Of a stretch of DNA of 64,000 nt, positions 22,559-35,209 are shown one piece after another. How positions within the stretch are numbered: the first letter of the stretch is position 1; each line of letters begins with the position of its first letter. A model generated the notes under the pieces. It was not told the DNA's origin. It saw only the letters and a list, made by a program, of their open reading frames with translations, and did no database searches. The stretch comes from Biscogniauxia marginata (taxonomy: Eukaryota > Ascomycota > Sordariomycetes > Xylariales > Xylariaceae). A program made the position numbers and the translations under genes. The stretch covers positions 434,001-498,000 of the forward strand of contig MU404066.1 of assembly GCA_022695795.1 (NCBI GenBank), read 5' to 3'.

Positions 22559-24063
22559 GGCCGCAGGAAGGGTTGGGGTTGATCAAGTCGAAGGAGTGCT
22601 ACCGCTAACACGTGGAGGTATCAAAATGGTCAAGGAGAGTTTTGCCGTCCAGATTCCTCCCAAGTCCCTATCGTGGAGGCAAAGATCTAAGTCAAGAGTC
22701 GAATAATCCCTAGAAAACGAGGCAAGAAGCCGTCGCGGGCTGTAGGTTGCCTAGCGTAACACAACTATGTCCATATAGAACTAGATTTGTGTACGGCCAC
22801 TTTGAGAATTCGTAGGCAGTATATCGGAAGCTCACACTCCAGCCGCAGGAGCCAGTCGACAATCGTCGAGCTAGTGTCAAGAGGTGGGATTGTAAATAGA
22901 GGTCCTCAGAAACAGACGCAGGCGTCAGATAAGGTCGCAGACTCGACAGTAGCCGCAAATGCACTGCGGCAGCCACCTAAGGTTTCGTTTCTGACGGTGA
23001 CGCACTGTCTGCCGCGTAGACTATGAAGCGACAGAGAGAAATCAGCCGCTTCGCGCAACACGACTGGGGCCACAAGGATGCGTGAAGCCCGTCTACTGGT
23101 GATGTGACGTAGCTAGGTCGATGCGAGGCTTGTCGTCGACCGTTTTCCTAGCACGAATGCCAACTAGGGGATCCAAAACGAAGTCGCCTGAGGTGAGGCG
23201 AGAATCGATTTTGTCGTCGAAAGACAGACGGTGTGCAGATGGGAGGGACAGCAAGTGACCGGGGATATGTTGTTGTGGATCGTCGGAAATGATACTGCAA
23301 TAGCACAGCGGGAATGCCGTCTGCTCGAACAAGACGCTAGTAATTTCGTATTTTTCCAAAGTCGAGCGAAGCATGTATCGTCGAGGCGCTCTTAGCTTTT
23401 TTCTTTTTTTTTTCTGCTATGGGAAAGTATCGCAGATTGCGTGAAGGCTGAGGCGGGAGTACTATGCTAGACAATCTCGAGGCAGAATGTTAGCGCAGAA
23501 GGCCCACCGAGCGGACTTGGTAAGGCAAGTAGGTCGAGCCTCTTGAGCGGTGACGGTATATGGCTCCTAAAATAGTGGCATTCGCAATGGATGCGATATG
23601 CACTTTGCACAAAGAAGTGGTAAAGAGGGGAGGAGGGTTGTGGGAGAGAGGGAGAAAGGTTGGAGGCAGAGAGTGAGAGAGAGAGAGGATGGACCAGGTT
23701 GACGACGGCAACGACAGTGGTGGCAGGATTGCAGATGGTGGGCGTTGGTGAAGAAGAGAAACGGTAGTGGGAGAGGGAGCAGAGCCAGGACCTAAAGCAA
23801 GGTTCCCGCGTGCGAGTTGTGAATGATCGAACCCCAATAGTGGAATTCAAATATTGGCAAAAGTGGGCACCGGGGATTCTCCCACTGACTGACAGCGCCT
23901 GGCTGTGTCTGGGTGTGTAGGTACAAGGAGCATGGACGCCTGGTGACTGGCCAGGACCCCAGAAGCAGGCTTATTTCTCATGTACCTACCTTTGCCCAAC
24001 TGGTCCCTAGGCTCGATGCTCTTGGGCTATCCGCACTGTGCCCCGACCTGCATGTACCACAGT

Positions 24064-24145
24064 ACACACACACGCACATACGCACGCAACGCACGCACGC
24101 ACACATGCACACATAGGTACACACACACACACACACACACACCCA
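24064..24145. repeat. CA/CACG microsatellite
   Basis: Dinucleotide ACAC and tetranucleotide ACGC units alternate across about 80 bp and end in a pure CA run. Confidence 0.85.
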
Positions 24146-24776
24146 CACCTACCCACGACACCCGATTGCCTTGATAGGCGTCGTATTTTTTTTTTTTTTG
24201 GGGGGGAGGTTTTTGGATTGGGATGTTGCAGCGTGGTTATAAAAGGACTCGACGATAAGCTGGAAATGAACTTACGCAGGATATCCGGCCAGACAATGGT
24301 TAAAGAGAGGATCAATCCGAAACGACTGATATCGATGAAGCAATCAATGCCACTGAACTGTGTTGGGAGAGAGGGGAGGGGGGAAAGGGGAAAAGAGCTC
24401 CAAGGTTGGTCCTAGGTTGTTTTGTCGCTAACTAGCTAAGGCAGCCGGTCTTGTTGGAGCTTTGAACCCTCGGCAGGTTTGCTAGCACAGTTACTAGACG
24501 TTGATGATGTAGGTATCTAGGACAATGCAGAGATCAAATACCTAACGGATAAAGGTGCTGTCGAGTCGAGGGGGGCCTTGGGATGGAGCCGATGAAGAAG
24601 AGTGATAGTAATAAACAGGAACGACGAAAAGAGAATACTTAATAAAAGTGTCTCCGATCAGTAATATCCATCTTTCTAACTTTAGCACATTAAACCTACC
24701 TAGGTATGTATGTAGAGGTATGTATGTATATACCGTGGTGGGAGCAATAGATTAATATGCTGATGATTTTCACTGC

Positions 24777-24840
24777 CTTTTCTTTTCTTTTTCCTTTTCT
24801 TTTCTTTTTCCTTTTCTTTTCTTTTTCCTTTTCTTTTCTT
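24777..24840. repeat. Polypyrimidine tandem array with a 17-nt unit
   Basis: The unit CTTTTCTTTTCTTTTTC repeats between three and four times. It is a strand-asymmetric pyrimidine tract that could form triplex DNA; it is non-coding. Confidence 0.8.
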
Positions 24841-27800
24841 CGCACCCCTTTGGCGACCTAGCCTACCTAACCTAAGCCTTTTTTTTCTCTCCCTCTTACT
24901 GGGTTGGGGCTGTAATGGCACTGACCACCAAGGAGAAAGAAAAACTCATGCATGTAGACGAAGCAACAAACCACTTCACTATAGACATACATATACTGTG
25001 TTAAGAGGTATATGGAGATTAATATCCTTGTATCGCACTTAAGTGCATACCGAGCTAGCCCACCTCTTACCTACTAAAATACATCGTCATACATCAATTG
25101 TTCTTCATATATGTACACCTAACCTAACCTCCTACTTGAAGAAAGCTTGCAGCTCGGTACCAAATCGCTCTATTTCCCTCTCCGTCTTGCGCCCGTTCAG
25201 TCCAATTCTCCAGTGTTATAGAAAAATAAATAACCACAATAACATATCAAGGACAGATTGACTATGAAGAAACAAGAGTGGAAATTCTGAACGCCTTACA
25301 GAAGGGATTCGACCAGGATATGGTGGGCCACTCTTGGCATCCTTCAGGGATCTCATGAAGTTGGCCCCATGCCTAGCGCGATGTCGAGCAGGCGCTTTTC
25401 TTGCTAGGTCTATGTACAATCGTATCCTTCCAGGTGCATTGGCTCATTCATCATCCCGTTAGGATGGATGTCATCTCTCATTATTATTGCCCATTACACG
25501 GTATGTATGTTGTATGCATGCTATATTACATACCCTCACTACAGATATCTGCTTACTCACTCACACGAGAGTACGGAATATACAAGTAGATATTGAGTGA
25601 GTAACTACATAGGTAGTCTATGTTCACTACCACGGCCGCGACCACGACCGCGACCACAGCATTACCAAAGAGCGTGTTTTTCTACATGTACCTGTGTGTG
25701 TGTGTCAATCGCTCTGGTATTAGTGTAAAAACGCAAAAGAGCTTCGTGAGAAACGAGACCAGAAGCCAATCATCTTAACTTAACATCTCAACATGGGTAG
25801 ATAAGGTATCAAATTCGCAGCCAGCAGACCGTCATATCATATCCATATATGACTTAGGTATGTACATCTCAACCTACACTCAGTTATCTACATATATACA
25901 CCTTCAAAGTATGGTCTGCAGTCTAGGTATGCATGTGCAGACCCATTTTCATTCCATGGTGTTTCAAACCACCCCCCCCCCCTCCCTTCGCGCACATGGT
26001 AGAACATTGCACACCGTCTGACCGAACTGTCTAATCGACAACAGAAGAGCAAAGGAAGAGGGGAAGAAGAAGGGAAAGAGAGAGAGAGAGAGAGAGAAAA
26101 CTCTAGTTAGCAGCATGACCTTTCGAATGTGTCACATTACATTACCTTTGCTGACTGACACTTTCACAGCCTGGGTATTTTCGAAGTCAGATTCTATCAG
26201 CCACTCCGCTTATAAGCCCTCCAAGGTACATGTACCTGCTGCACATCCTCATTCCTCAGGTTCCAAGCCAGCCTCATTGCCGCTAGTCCTTGGCGGTGGT
26301 TCAAGTCGAAGAAGAGGGGTGTTCGCCACCCACACCATCCGCCTGCAAATACTACCGCGCTGCCGAATTGAAAATGGGCTGTCCCTGCGGCCTCGCCGTA
26401 GTCAATCGATCTTCACCTACCTTAGAGATTAGCTAAACTTGTCTCGCAAATCGTCCCATACACTCCCCCCCTCCCTTCCCGATCAGCCTTACCCGCTACG
26501 GACGACAACAGCAGCAGCAGCATCGACGACGACATAACGACAACGGCGAGTCTCAATCAACGCAGAGGACTTTCTCTGTTCTCCATGTATGCGCTCTCTC
26601 GCTAATATCGACGGAAAACGGGATCCACATACTACATGTATGTACCTGGTATGAAGTACCCGAGGTAGATACCAGGTGTGCGTACATACGAAAGTACTGT
26701 GTACAGTACATGGATGTAAATACAATGCTTTGTTGTGGCTTGAACTGCCTTAACTCTAGAAGCCGTTTCCAGTTAGATCCTACCGCCCAAGTCGCCCCCA
26801 ATCCCAGTCCTTATCCCTTGTCCTTGTCTGTCACCCTGTCGCATCATCGACAAGGACACCACGCCAATCGCCAGAATTCTATTCATCTACACCATCTACC
26901 TCCTCGCTATGTATCATCTACAGACGACTTCTCCTCGACAACCATCTGCCACGCATCAATATATGGTATGTACTGCTTTAGTTGGATTTGGGCATGGATA
27001 CAGTCACACCGGCTCGAGGGTTGTGTTGTGCAACCGAAGCCAGCCAGATCCAAAATAGAATCTTGGTCTCTTTTGGCCCGTTTCAGGAAGTGTCAGAATG
27101 ACAGTCCACGTAACCTTTCCCACGAAACTTTACGTATTTCGCCTTCCAGATCGTCCAGAAACCTTATCCCGTCTACTTCTTCCGGTCAGTTCCGGCAGGC
27201 ATGCGGGCAGGCAGGCAGATGGGTACATGACCTAATCTCATATATACCTACACCTCACCGGAGCTTATATATCCTCTGAAGATGAAGATCGCGATGTGAA
27301 AGGTATGTATAAGAGATGCTTACTAGAGGGGAGAGGTTTCGGCGACGCCCTATTAGCTTTTCTAGCTCAGCCGTCATTGGACATGCGTCTTGCATATTTG
27401 CCTTCCTACCGCTACAGCAGTGCTCAGTCGTGGTGGATCGCAGCCCGAGATAGCATCAAAGTGGGCCACGTGAATTTATTGGCGCAAACTTGGTCACGTT
27501 TCTGCGAGTGAGTTCACTCTTCCTCCTAAACGCACGACACTCGTCCTACTATCGCCAATTACGGTCTTGAGTCCCGACCCTCCCTACGCCATTCCCCCTC
27601 TGCCTGAAAAGACCACCGTGGTTGTCTGTACTGGCATATACTCTACAAGAGGCAGCGCTGGTGTTGTTGTTGTCACGCCCACAATTTAGCCTACAGTTGA
27701 ACTGCTGCCACTACAGAAGACCCAGCTCTGTCTGTTGATCGCAGGTTAAATAAGATTAGCCACTTTGATCGCTACCTGTTAAGAGTATTGTTCACAACTC

Positions 27801-30800
27801 TTTTCTCTTCTGCGCTATCTCGATGCAGATAGATGCATAGGTAGCTTTAGGCCTACTGCTCAAACTTAGCATTGTCACGTTTGAAGTTGTACGACAGACG
27901 TTATCTAGTCTGTGGTCAGATAAGTAGACCAGAAGGGACTCGTCTAGATGATCCATTGCCCTGCGAGATAAATCACTTCAAGCTTGCCTCGATATGGGGA
28001 TTGACGACCGCCTAGGTTAGATACATATCATGTATGTTTGGGGTACCAGATAAACTTTCGGTCTCCTAAACTACCTCCTATGTGCTCCGATAAGAGTTCG
28101 AGCAGATATATCCGTAATTGAATCGGGTACATTGTGTTTGGAGCATGACAGGTAGGTAAGGTATGTAGGTCGAGCTTTTCACCAACCTGCTTCGATACCT
28201 GTGCGGTCAAATTTTGTCCTCGAAGCTGTTTGATCGACGGCCTTCTCCATGGGTTCTCTTTCGACAAAAGAACGAGATGAGCAGACGAACGAACGTCTAT
28301 ACTCACCTAACTCCTACTATGAGTCTTGCCAGTTGATCAACTAATAGGATCCTAGCACGTCAAGCTAATCACGTTCTTGTCATGTCATTCATTCGGGGTT
28401 CCTATCTAGAGCGCCAGCTTGGAACGCTAGGTAGGTAGGTAGGCCCCAACCCTCTATCTACACATGTAGGTACCCTTTTTTGTTTCCGCAGAATAGCCAG
28501 GTACAAGCTATCAAGAAATGTCGACTCCAGAAACGTCGGGTTTGGACTAGTCTACGTTAACAAACCAGTGTTCGATAAGGGTAGTTCGGGATAGGATGTA
28601 TTGAAGTCGGGACTGTTTTGCTTTACATGGTCCTCGAGAATGCGCATTCGTATTCTCTTGGAAGAGAAAGGCGACACGATGGCGGCAGCAGCCGACACGT
28701 ATGGCCAATGACCCTCCCTGCCTCAAAGAGGACCCCTGATTCTCTAGTGGTGGTGCCGTCCGGGCGTTGATTGGGCTACCCTCCCCGGCAAGAATGAGCT
28801 GCACATGGGGGCGCACTGCAAGTACCGAAGGTCTCTTCGAAGTACCACACTGTGAACGCTAGGACAGTATACTGTAGGGACCCCGACTAATAAGGCGTCT
28901 TCCTGTCCGCCACGGGACCCACGGCGCACTTGGATCCTATCCGCCCAAAAAAGTTGGCCCTATGTACTAGCCCTCGATAGCAAGGCACGGTTGGCCGTAT
29001 GAGTTCGAGTACATATGTTGAATGCTAGCATTGGTTTGAAGGAACACGATGGAACTGGAAAGGACCAGTCCAATTTATCAACACTTCCTCTAAACAGAAC
29101 GGTTGTCCTGTACTGATTGCTTCCATCCTGGTCCTCTACAAGAGCGACATACTGGTATCTGAACATTGACATTGAAGTAGGTGGGTGTAATTAGAGACCA
29201 GTATGCATTTATCTGGCTCGCAAGGCAGAGTCTAGATAGACATGTCCAGGCATTACCAAGGTGGAGTGGATTTAGATTCTACAATTCCCTTGTCAGAACC
29301 AAACCAAAAGAGCAAACAGGATGCCGAGAGAAGATCGCTCTCAAACAGTGGCCGACGATTCCGTCCTGCTATTTTCATCCTGGTCCATAGGCGTAAGTAG
29401 GGCTCTGTAACACTACTGCCTTGCAATGAATAAAGTCCTAAGGTTTATAAGTCACGGTGGAACGAGAAGCCTCAACTCTTCGCTCCCGCATTCTCGAACA
29501 AGTAAAGACTAGCGAGGGGAAGAAGGAAAAAGAAAAGAAATTCTCCAGGATCAGAATCGCGGGCTTGGAACCTCTGTCACGAGTGCCTTGCCTTTTAAAT
29601 AGTGGTGGGTTCCTGCCGGGACCCCTGGGAGATCTCATCAACGTTGAGCAGCGAGATGGGCCTAGGGTGATCCTCGCAAGGCTCGCCGGGTTCATTTTAA
29701 GAATAATAGTTAGAAATCTCAACTCGGCAGGCATCCTATTTTGTTTGCTCACCCATTTAGTGCTATTGGATGCGGCTGGCCGGCAGTGAGTCCTAACGGA
29801 GAGGGCAAAAGGGAGGAACCATCATTACTATAGCAAGATGCAAAGGATAAGTAACAACTTAGAGAAGAGGGCCAACAAAAAAGAGAAAAAAAGAAAAGAA
29901 AAGGACTTGTACTGGGCGATAGCCAACGCCACCTCACCCTGCAGAATGTGAACGCGGCCTCACTTGGGATGTGGCGAACGCCCGATCGACTAAATACGTC
30001 TATCTGCATCAGGTCAGATGCGCTGGATGAGATTTTGTCTGTTGGCTAGGCTCTCGGCCCTGGCAGCCTTGATGTGCGTCCTAACAAATTCCGCAGCACA
30101 CCCACGCAAGAACTTTGTCCAGCTCATCAGTTCATTCAGAGAGTGACGATTGCGATGGTCCAACGACAAGAGAACGGGATGTTTCGGCTAGTCCCTTCTT
30201 CCCACCCCTGGTCCCACGCTCACACGCGCGCACACATCCTCACACTCACACGCCTGCGCAGGTTACTAACCTAGGTACACCGAAGACGACGCATGGCTTT
30301 TACTCCAGAAAACCAATTGAAGCTGACATCATAAACAAGGGGCCGTACCGAGAGGCTAAGGGGGGGAGGCGACGGAAGACATTTCGCGTGTCGGAAAGAG
30401 GGAAAAGAATCGTGCGATCGCATGTTGCTGGCTGGCTGGCTGACATTTATGTCTCCCTAACTTGTCTCCGTTCTCGTCTCTAAACCAACGTACATATACC
30501 TACTACTACTACCACCACTACCAGACACACGAATCCCAGTTGTGGTGGAGACTGCGAGTCTTGATGTTCTCCTGGTCGGGGTAGGTAGGTACTTAGAGAA
30601 GACCCTATTAAAAGGATCGATCGAAAGGGAGAGGGAGGGGGGCTATTGGATAGCATCGGACTACCTAAGAGTATGAAAGTAACGAATTGGGCAGGACGGG
30701 ATTGGAACTGAGCCACAAGCCTACCTGATGTACATACTTGTAAATCTGTACATGTAGTAAGTACATGAGTTGCGAGGCAACCCCAGGTAAGGTAAGCAGC

Positions 30801-31638
30801 ATGGTCTCTCGTCACGTCACCACACCACGTACCTACGTACCTACGTACCAGACCAAGAATGGCAAGTTCTCTTCTCTTTTCTTTTCTTCTCTTTAAACAA
30901 GGCTCTCATACCGACAATGTCTGAAGTACGAATCGTACATGTATAATAAATATAAGGCAGGCAGGCAGGGCGAGTTGAGCAGAGGTGATGATCAGAACAA
31001 ACATTCGCTATACAAGGTACCTTAGGTAAGTACAGTCAGTTTATGCACCTTATCTACTACATGTATGCAAGTAGCTATTTGTACCTTGCAACTTGACTCA
31101 GCTAAGTTAGTGCCCACATGTGTTTAAGGTAAGCCACTGTACGATAGGTTACTACGTTAGGTTACTACGTTAGGTTACCTAAGGGAGGGTAAGGTAGGGT
31201 AAGTATAGACGGGAAGGTTCCTCTCAAGTTGGAATGGAAGGTAGCAGTAGTGAACTCTTGAAGGCGATAAGATAAGGCCTGCGGCTAGTGCGGGGACAAG
31301 TTCGTAGTCCGGGGTTCCAAGCACTAAAACCCAAGCTCCCGCACGACTCAAACAACGTCAACATCAACGTCAAGCGTCGTCTCGAATCTGCAATTACGTC
31401 TCATCCCATTTCTTCCGCCCTCAGTTAGGCCTCTCTCCCCCTCTGTTGCAGGACTCAGTCGGGCAAGACAAGGCTTTGGCGGGTTTAGATGAGAGCCGGA
31501 ACCCAACTGTTCGGCCGATATTTGGTTCGCAGCATTCGACCCTGGTCTCCTCGCCCTGATCCTGATCCTAGTCATAGTCCCTTGCCTTCAATTAACCACC
31601 ATTGTTCTTGTCACCGCTTCAGCACCTCTACCTACAAG

Positions 31639-33210
31639 ATGGCTCCTCCAAAGGCCGCCCTAGACTTCCTCGACTTCGTCAATGCCTCGCCTACTCGTAC
31701 GCCCTACGTCCCCCGCCTATACCCATCCTTACCATAGCTACCCAAGCTAACCTACCTCCTCCTGCACCCAGCGTACCATGCCGTCCAATCAGCCATTGTT
31801 CGATTAGAGAAGGCAGGCTTCTCCGGTATCAAGGAGCGAGAGAATTGGTCTTCTACCCTCAAACCTGGTGGCAAATACTACATGACCCGGAATGCCTCGA
31901 CCATCGTCGCATTCGCGATCGGTTCCAAGTGGAAACCTGGGAACCCAATTGCTATGCTCGGAGCCCACACCGACTCGCCTTGTCTGCGTATAAAGCCCGT
32001 GAGCAAGAAGAGTGGTGTTGGCTTCCTGCAAGTCGGCGTTGAGACCTACGGAGGCGGTATCTGGCATAGCTGGTTCGACAGGGACCTGTCCATCGCCGGC
32101 CGAGTCTTGGTCAAGGATGGAAAGGGCAACTTTGTTCAGAAGCTTGTCAAGGTCGACCGCCCAATTATCCGCATTCCCACATTAGCTATTCATCTTGACC
32201 GATCTTCCGAATTCAATCCCAACAAGGAGACCGAGCTGTTCCCAATCGCAGGCATGGTGGCTGCCGAGCTGAACAGGACCGGCAAGCCTGACGGAGATAA
32301 GGCCACGGATGTACCCTCAGCTGCTGAAGAAACGTTCCAACCGTTAAAAGAAATGAGTGAACGACACCATCCGTACATCATTGAGCTTATCGCCGAACAT
32401 GCTGGTGCCCAGGTGGAAGACGTCGTGGACTTTGAGATGGTTCTCTATGATGTCCAGAAGTCGTGTCTCGGTGGTTTGAACGAGGAGTTCATCTACTCAG
32501 CGAGACTCGATAATCTCAACATGACATACTGCAGTATCATGGGCCTCATTGAGTCTATTTCCTCTTCTAGTCTAGAAGATGAGACTTCCATTCGCCTAGT
32601 CACGTGTTTCGACCATGAAGAGATTGGTTCGACTTCAGCCCAGGGTGCTGACTCCGACCTTCTGCCTGCGGTTGTCCGCAGACTCTCTATCCTCGCTGGC
32701 AGTCGTCATGGGGATTCGGGATCTGACAAATCTTGGGAGCACATCAGCTCTGACCCAGATATCGACCTGTCCACGGCTTTCGAGCAGACGATGGCTGCCT
32801 CGTTCCTCGTCTCTGCCGACATGGCTCACTCGGTCCACCCCAACTATGTTGGTAAGTACGAGTCAAACCATCAACCAGAGATGAACAAAGGAACTGTCAT
32901 CAAGATAAATGCCAACCAACGCTACGCAACCAACTCCCCTGGGATCGTCCTTCTGCAGGAGACGGCGAAGCACGCAAGTGTTCCCCTGCAGCTGTTTGTG
33001 GTCAGGAATGATTCACCGTGCGGAAGCACGATTGGGCCCATGCTGTCTGCGAAGCTAGGTGTTCGCACCCTAGATTTGGGTAATCCACAGCTAAGCATGC
33101 ACTCTATCCGTGAAACAGGTGGAACCTACGATGTCGAGCACGCGATCAAGCTTTTTGAATCTTATCTGGCACACTACTCGGATCTTGAGGCCAGGATCTT
33201 TGTCGATTAA
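31639..33210 (+). CDS. Aspartyl aminopeptidase, M18 family
   Basis: Exon 1 (31639-31696) and exon 2 (31772-33210) flank a 75-nt intron (donor GTACGC, GCTAAC branch site, acceptor CCCAG). The join restores NASPTPYHAVQSAIVRLE, as expected for M18 enzymes, and gives 498 residues, the usual length. The metal and catalytic residues are all present: AHTDSP (His85), LDNL (Asp266), DHEEIGS (Glu302/Glu303), SADMAHS (Asp369) and HPN (His376). The enzyme is a di-zinc peptidase that removes N-terminal Asp or Glu. The closest described fungal relatives are cytosolic/vacuolar Ape4-like proteins and mammalian DNPEP. No signal peptide is visible. The internal ATG at 31882 would cut off the N-terminus before the first metal ligand and is not the true start. 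Confidence 0.93.
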
Positions 33211-34130
33211 GATTTGGTTATCCGTTGTATATAGAAAGGAATGAGACATGCAGCGTTTATTGAGATTCTTGACTCAAGGTTCCCACATCGAAGTTGATAC
33301 TGAAATTGTTTTCCTCAAAGCCAACTGGCTATTATATTTGCCACATAAGAAAGTTTTCCAACTTTAAGACACTCATACTTCTTTTCTGATGGCTAAGAGA
33401 TCCACACTTATCAATCCCCAGAAAGCCTTGAAACCTTCAATATCTCATGTTATCCCAGAAGCTAAACCTCCACAGTGACTATGTAGGAAAGTATAAGCAC
33501 GTGGTCGAGGAATTTCCTGCATACAGTCTCGCCTCTGATTTTTCCCCCAGATTAACGTATTTATCACGAGAGTACTTTGTGACTTGTATAGGAAGAATAA
33601 ATCATGCTATCACACTACTGAAAGATAAAAAAAAGGCCAGTCCCCAGTGGCGGGCATACCCTAAATAGCTCAATATACCATAGTTTAAGACTGTTCAGAA
33701 GAATATATACGCAGGTACATGTATAGATAAACAAATCCATATATGTATGCCATAGTTTTTCCAAAAATTGGTACATATGAACATGTGTACCCAGTGACGG
33801 TACCCTACACAACTCTAAACTTCTTCCTGCCTACAAACTCGTCCTCGTTCCCGGGGAAACTTCAAGATATAAGAAATAGAAAGGGGAAAGAAAAAGGACC
33901 TCTTTTCTCCTTTTCCTCACAACTACCGTCTGGTCCACTCCGAGACCAAAATAAAAAAGGGCTCTGCCCTCCTATTCAAAACTTACACCTCCTCTGCCTT
34001 TTTTTCTTTTGGGTTGGCCCTTCCTCTCCCTCTTCTATACCGACAAACGCGTCTGTCGTCATATTTGGGGGTCGGGGGGGGTGGGGTAGGGGGGGGGGCC
34101 CGCCTGAGGGGACGAGAGCGGAGGAGCGGA

Positions 34131-34140
34131 NNNNNNNNNN
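34131..34140. other. Assembly gap (10 N)
   Basis: Ten undetermined bases lie between a G-rich and a C-rich homopolymer zone, so the size is probably nominal. Sequence quality next to it is doubtful. Confidence 0.98.
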
Positions 34141-34232
34141 TTAAAAAATTACCCCCCCCCGGCCTTTTTTTTTTTTGGGTTGGCCCTTCCTAACCCTCTT
34201 CTTAACCCAAAAACCCGTTTTTTTTTATTTTA

Positions 34233-34253
34233 CCCCCCCCCCCCCCCCCCCCC
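34233..34253. repeat. Poly-C run of 21
   Basis: A homopolymer close to the assembly gap; its length is likely to be misread. Confidence 0.8.
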
Positions 34254-35209
34254 GCGACTGGCCCAAAACAAAAACAAAAACCCCTTGGGCCTACCTCATA
34301 CTTACTACCACTTACTTCTTTTTGTCCTACGCTCTTACCAGCAGGCAAAACAGAAAAAATCATAAAACGGCTTACTGCTACCCCCTCTCCCTCCTCAGCG
34401 TGTAGCTGGAGCGTCGACCCTAACCTCACCACCTATTTATTCCATGTCCTCTCCACCACAATCCTATCCTATCTTGCCTTGTATTTTTCTTTTCTAGCAG
34501 CACTTGGTCAGCCAGCAAGCATTATTTCGACGTAATATTGTGCACAAGTTATCAGCAAGAAATCGAGCGAGCGAGCAAGCGAACGCCGCCTTGTCTTGAC
34601 CCTATACTATTCTCCTACCAACGAAAGGGAGGGAGTAATAATTCGAAGAAACCCAGGACGTCACGGCACCTTTTATTCGCCTTGTTTTAATAGTACACCC
34701 TCCTAACTCTGGGGTTTTGTTACCCTTAACATATACTTCTTCTATCCAGCACAACGCTCACAATCGACGTTCTCGTTACTCGTATTGTCGTCGCCAACGG
34801 ACAGGAGCCCACATACACCAACAAATAAGATCATCCATGTACCCATTCTTGATTATACCCTTCTAACCACCACCTATCGGCCTTCACTACTGCCATCGTC
34901 GACACAATATCTTCCTCTATCTCTTTTCCTAGCACAGTGGAATACACTGGTGCCCCCCTTTTGCGATACACCCTTCGCTGTCACCTTACGCCATCGATTG
35001 CTATAAACACCAAACAGAGTTGGCAAGCTATAGACCTTGGCCGCCCATAACACATCTTCCTACCTCTTACCCTTCCCTCTCTCTGCTGAAGAGGTACGAT
35101 CCCCCTCCATCCAAGCCATCCTATCCTGGGTCGTATATATATTCATACGTCCACAGTCTCCGTTACGGTATAACGATACAAATCACAACAGAGCAAAGCG
35201 CTTGATCTC

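Larger units (their letters stand above)
22559..31638. other. 9-kb region without a convincing gene
   Basis: Open frames here (longest 189 codons, 26710-27279) are rich in Ser, His, Arg and Cys without domain-like pattern, and I could not splice neighbours into a sensible protein. The region has many simple repeats: GA runs (about 23660-23690, 26077-26097), CA/CACG (24064-24145), a CTTTT array (24777-24840), and TAGG arrays near 28430 and 30580. A 13-bp tandem unit (TAGGTTACTACGT) lies near 31146-31176. Divergent promoters for MED15 (left) and the aminopeptidase (right) must lie at its ends. Non-coding RNAs cannot be excluded. Confidence 0.55.
33211..35209. other. Intergenic region with homopolymers and assembly gap
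   Basis: No gene was seen. The stretch contains poly-G runs (about 34066-34100), ten Ns (34131-34140), poly-C (34145-34160, 34233-34253) and poly-T. The sequence after the gap partly repeats that before it. The right half, about 34700-35200, is pyrimidine-rich and may be the 5' leader of the next gene. Confidence 0.6.

Noticed and set aside
23093..23374. 93-codon minus-strand frame upstream of MED15
   Set aside because: There is no recognisable domain or splice partner; too weak to call a gene.
26710..27279. 189-codon ATG-started open frame
   Set aside because: It is rich in Ser, His and Arg with no domain, no compositional coding signal and no splice extension; it is probably chance in a gene-empty region.
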